From: Planctomycetota bacterium
GTDB taxonomy: Bacteria; Planctomycetota; Phycisphaerae; Sedimentisphaerales; SM23-30
NCBI GenBank assembly: GCA_029573975.1
Contig: JAKQBU010000336.1
Span: 1-6,468, forward strand
Direction of reading: 5' to 3'
DNA length: 6,468 bases
Positions 6,055-6,468 of this stretch are shown piece after piece; position 1 is the stretch's first letter; each line of letters opens with the position of its first letter. Below the pieces are notes generated by a model that was not told the DNA's origin, made no database searches, and was given only the letters and a program-made list of their open reading frames with translations. The position numbers and the translations under genes are program-made.

Positions 6055-6468
6055 AAAGAATATTGAATGTTTCCAACAGGTTGCCGTTTACGGTAAAAAA
6101 AACCAGGGATAAAATACATTTCTCTGCCAGCACCGGCGGTTTGGCAGTGGGTTTGCAATCCCTGAATGAAATGATGGATTATTTCTGGATCGGCTGGCCG
6201 GGTATGGCTGCGGATCACCTTACCAGTCTGGACCAGGAGGAAATTCAGAAACGAGCGAGGGCGGAAAAATGTGAACCAATATTTTTTTCCGAAGAAGAGA
6301 TTAATGAATTCTATCATAATTTTTGTAACAAGACTCTGTGGCCGTTATTTCACTATTTCTCCTTATATACCGTCTATGATAACCAGTCATGGTCATTTTA
6401 TCGGCGTGTCAATGAAAAGTATTGTGACCTGGTTCTCCAACACGTTCAGCCGGAGGATATGATCTGGA
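6051..6468 (+). CDS. otsA: Trehalose-6-phosphate synthase (GT20 family), 5' part
   Basis: The gene starts at GTG 6051 and runs off the right edge, with 139 complete codons. It transfers glucose from UDP-glucose to glucose 6-phosphate in the cytoplasm, the first step of trehalose synthesis. The N-terminal Rossmann half is clear: SNRLP at 8-12 (Arg10 corresponds to the substrate-binding Arg of E. coli OtsA), STGGLAVGLQ at 27-36 (glycine loop), FWIGWPG at 45-51, and FYHNFCNKTLWPLFHYF at 87-103, whose Tyr88 and Trp97 match glucose 6-phosphate-binding residues. RRVNEKYCDLV at 118-128 leads towards the expected HDYHL motif just beyond the edge. The wording around LWPLFHYF and VNEKYCD is closest to enzymes fused to a trehalose-6-phosphate phosphatase domain, so the full protein may be bifunctional; this cannot be seen here. 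Related GT20 enzymes making glucosylglycerol phosphate are an alternative. Codons such as AGA, AGG, ATA and TTA are commoner than in the genes to the left. Confidence 0.92.
   Translation, partial: MKRILNVSNRLPFTVKKTRDKIHFSASTGGLAVGLQSLNEMMDYFWIGWPGMAADHLTSLDQEEIQKRARAEKCEPIFFSEEEINEFYHNFCNKTLWPLFHYFSLYTVYDNQSWSFYRRVNEKYCDLVLQHVQPEDMIW

Overview
The window looks like a bacterial chromosome fragment, most likely from the Planctomycetota and perhaps from an anaerobic Phycisphaerae-type lineage. That placement is inferred from protein architecture, not from a marker gene. The first gene is a secreted C10-type (streptopain-like) cysteine protease. Its tail carries a carboxypeptidase-regulatory-like domain, a cadherin/Ig-like domain and a further module, a combination I associate with large secreted proteins of that group. 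The second gene is a Tat-exported Gfo/Idh/MocA oxidoreductase of a type that is abundant in planctomycetes and Verrucomicrobia.

Layout. Positions 1-2240 (minus) hold the 5' part of the protease gene, which runs off the left edge with 746 codons visible. A 259-nt spacer (2241-2499) contains its probable promoter. Positions 2500-3843 (minus) encode the Gfo/Idh/MocA protein. A divergent 366-nt intergenic region (3844-4209) follows. It contains an A/T-rich promoter candidate facing left, a perfect 20-bp palindrome near the middle, a GC-rich hairpin followed by five T, and a well-formed extended -10 promoter facing right. Positions 4210-5709 (plus) encode a phospholipase D-superfamily protein of the cardiolipin synthase B type with two HKD motifs, a Gly-Arg-(Thr/Val) repeat linker and a C-terminal membrane hairpin. 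After 117 nt comes a small A/T-rich reading frame for a possible single-pass membrane protein (5827-6054). Its stop overlaps the GTG start of a trehalose-6-phosphate synthase gene (6051 to the right edge, 139 codons visible).

How the genes may work together. The left-facing genes make exported proteins: a protease and a periplasmic sugar-type oxidoreductase. The right-facing set combines phospholipid synthesis or remodelling with trehalose synthesis. Both are classic responses to osmotic or desiccation stress, so a stress-related unit is plausible but inferred. Base composition changes sharply near 5820: the left part is GC-rich, whereas the small frame and the otsA start are A/T-richer and use AGA, ATA and TTA codons. 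I see no tRNA, rRNA, CRISPR array, transposase or phage gene. I do not see a clearly new multi-gene system. The least explained items are the 20-bp palindrome, the small membrane frame coupled to otsA, the C-terminal module of the protease and the repeat linker of the phospholipase D protein.
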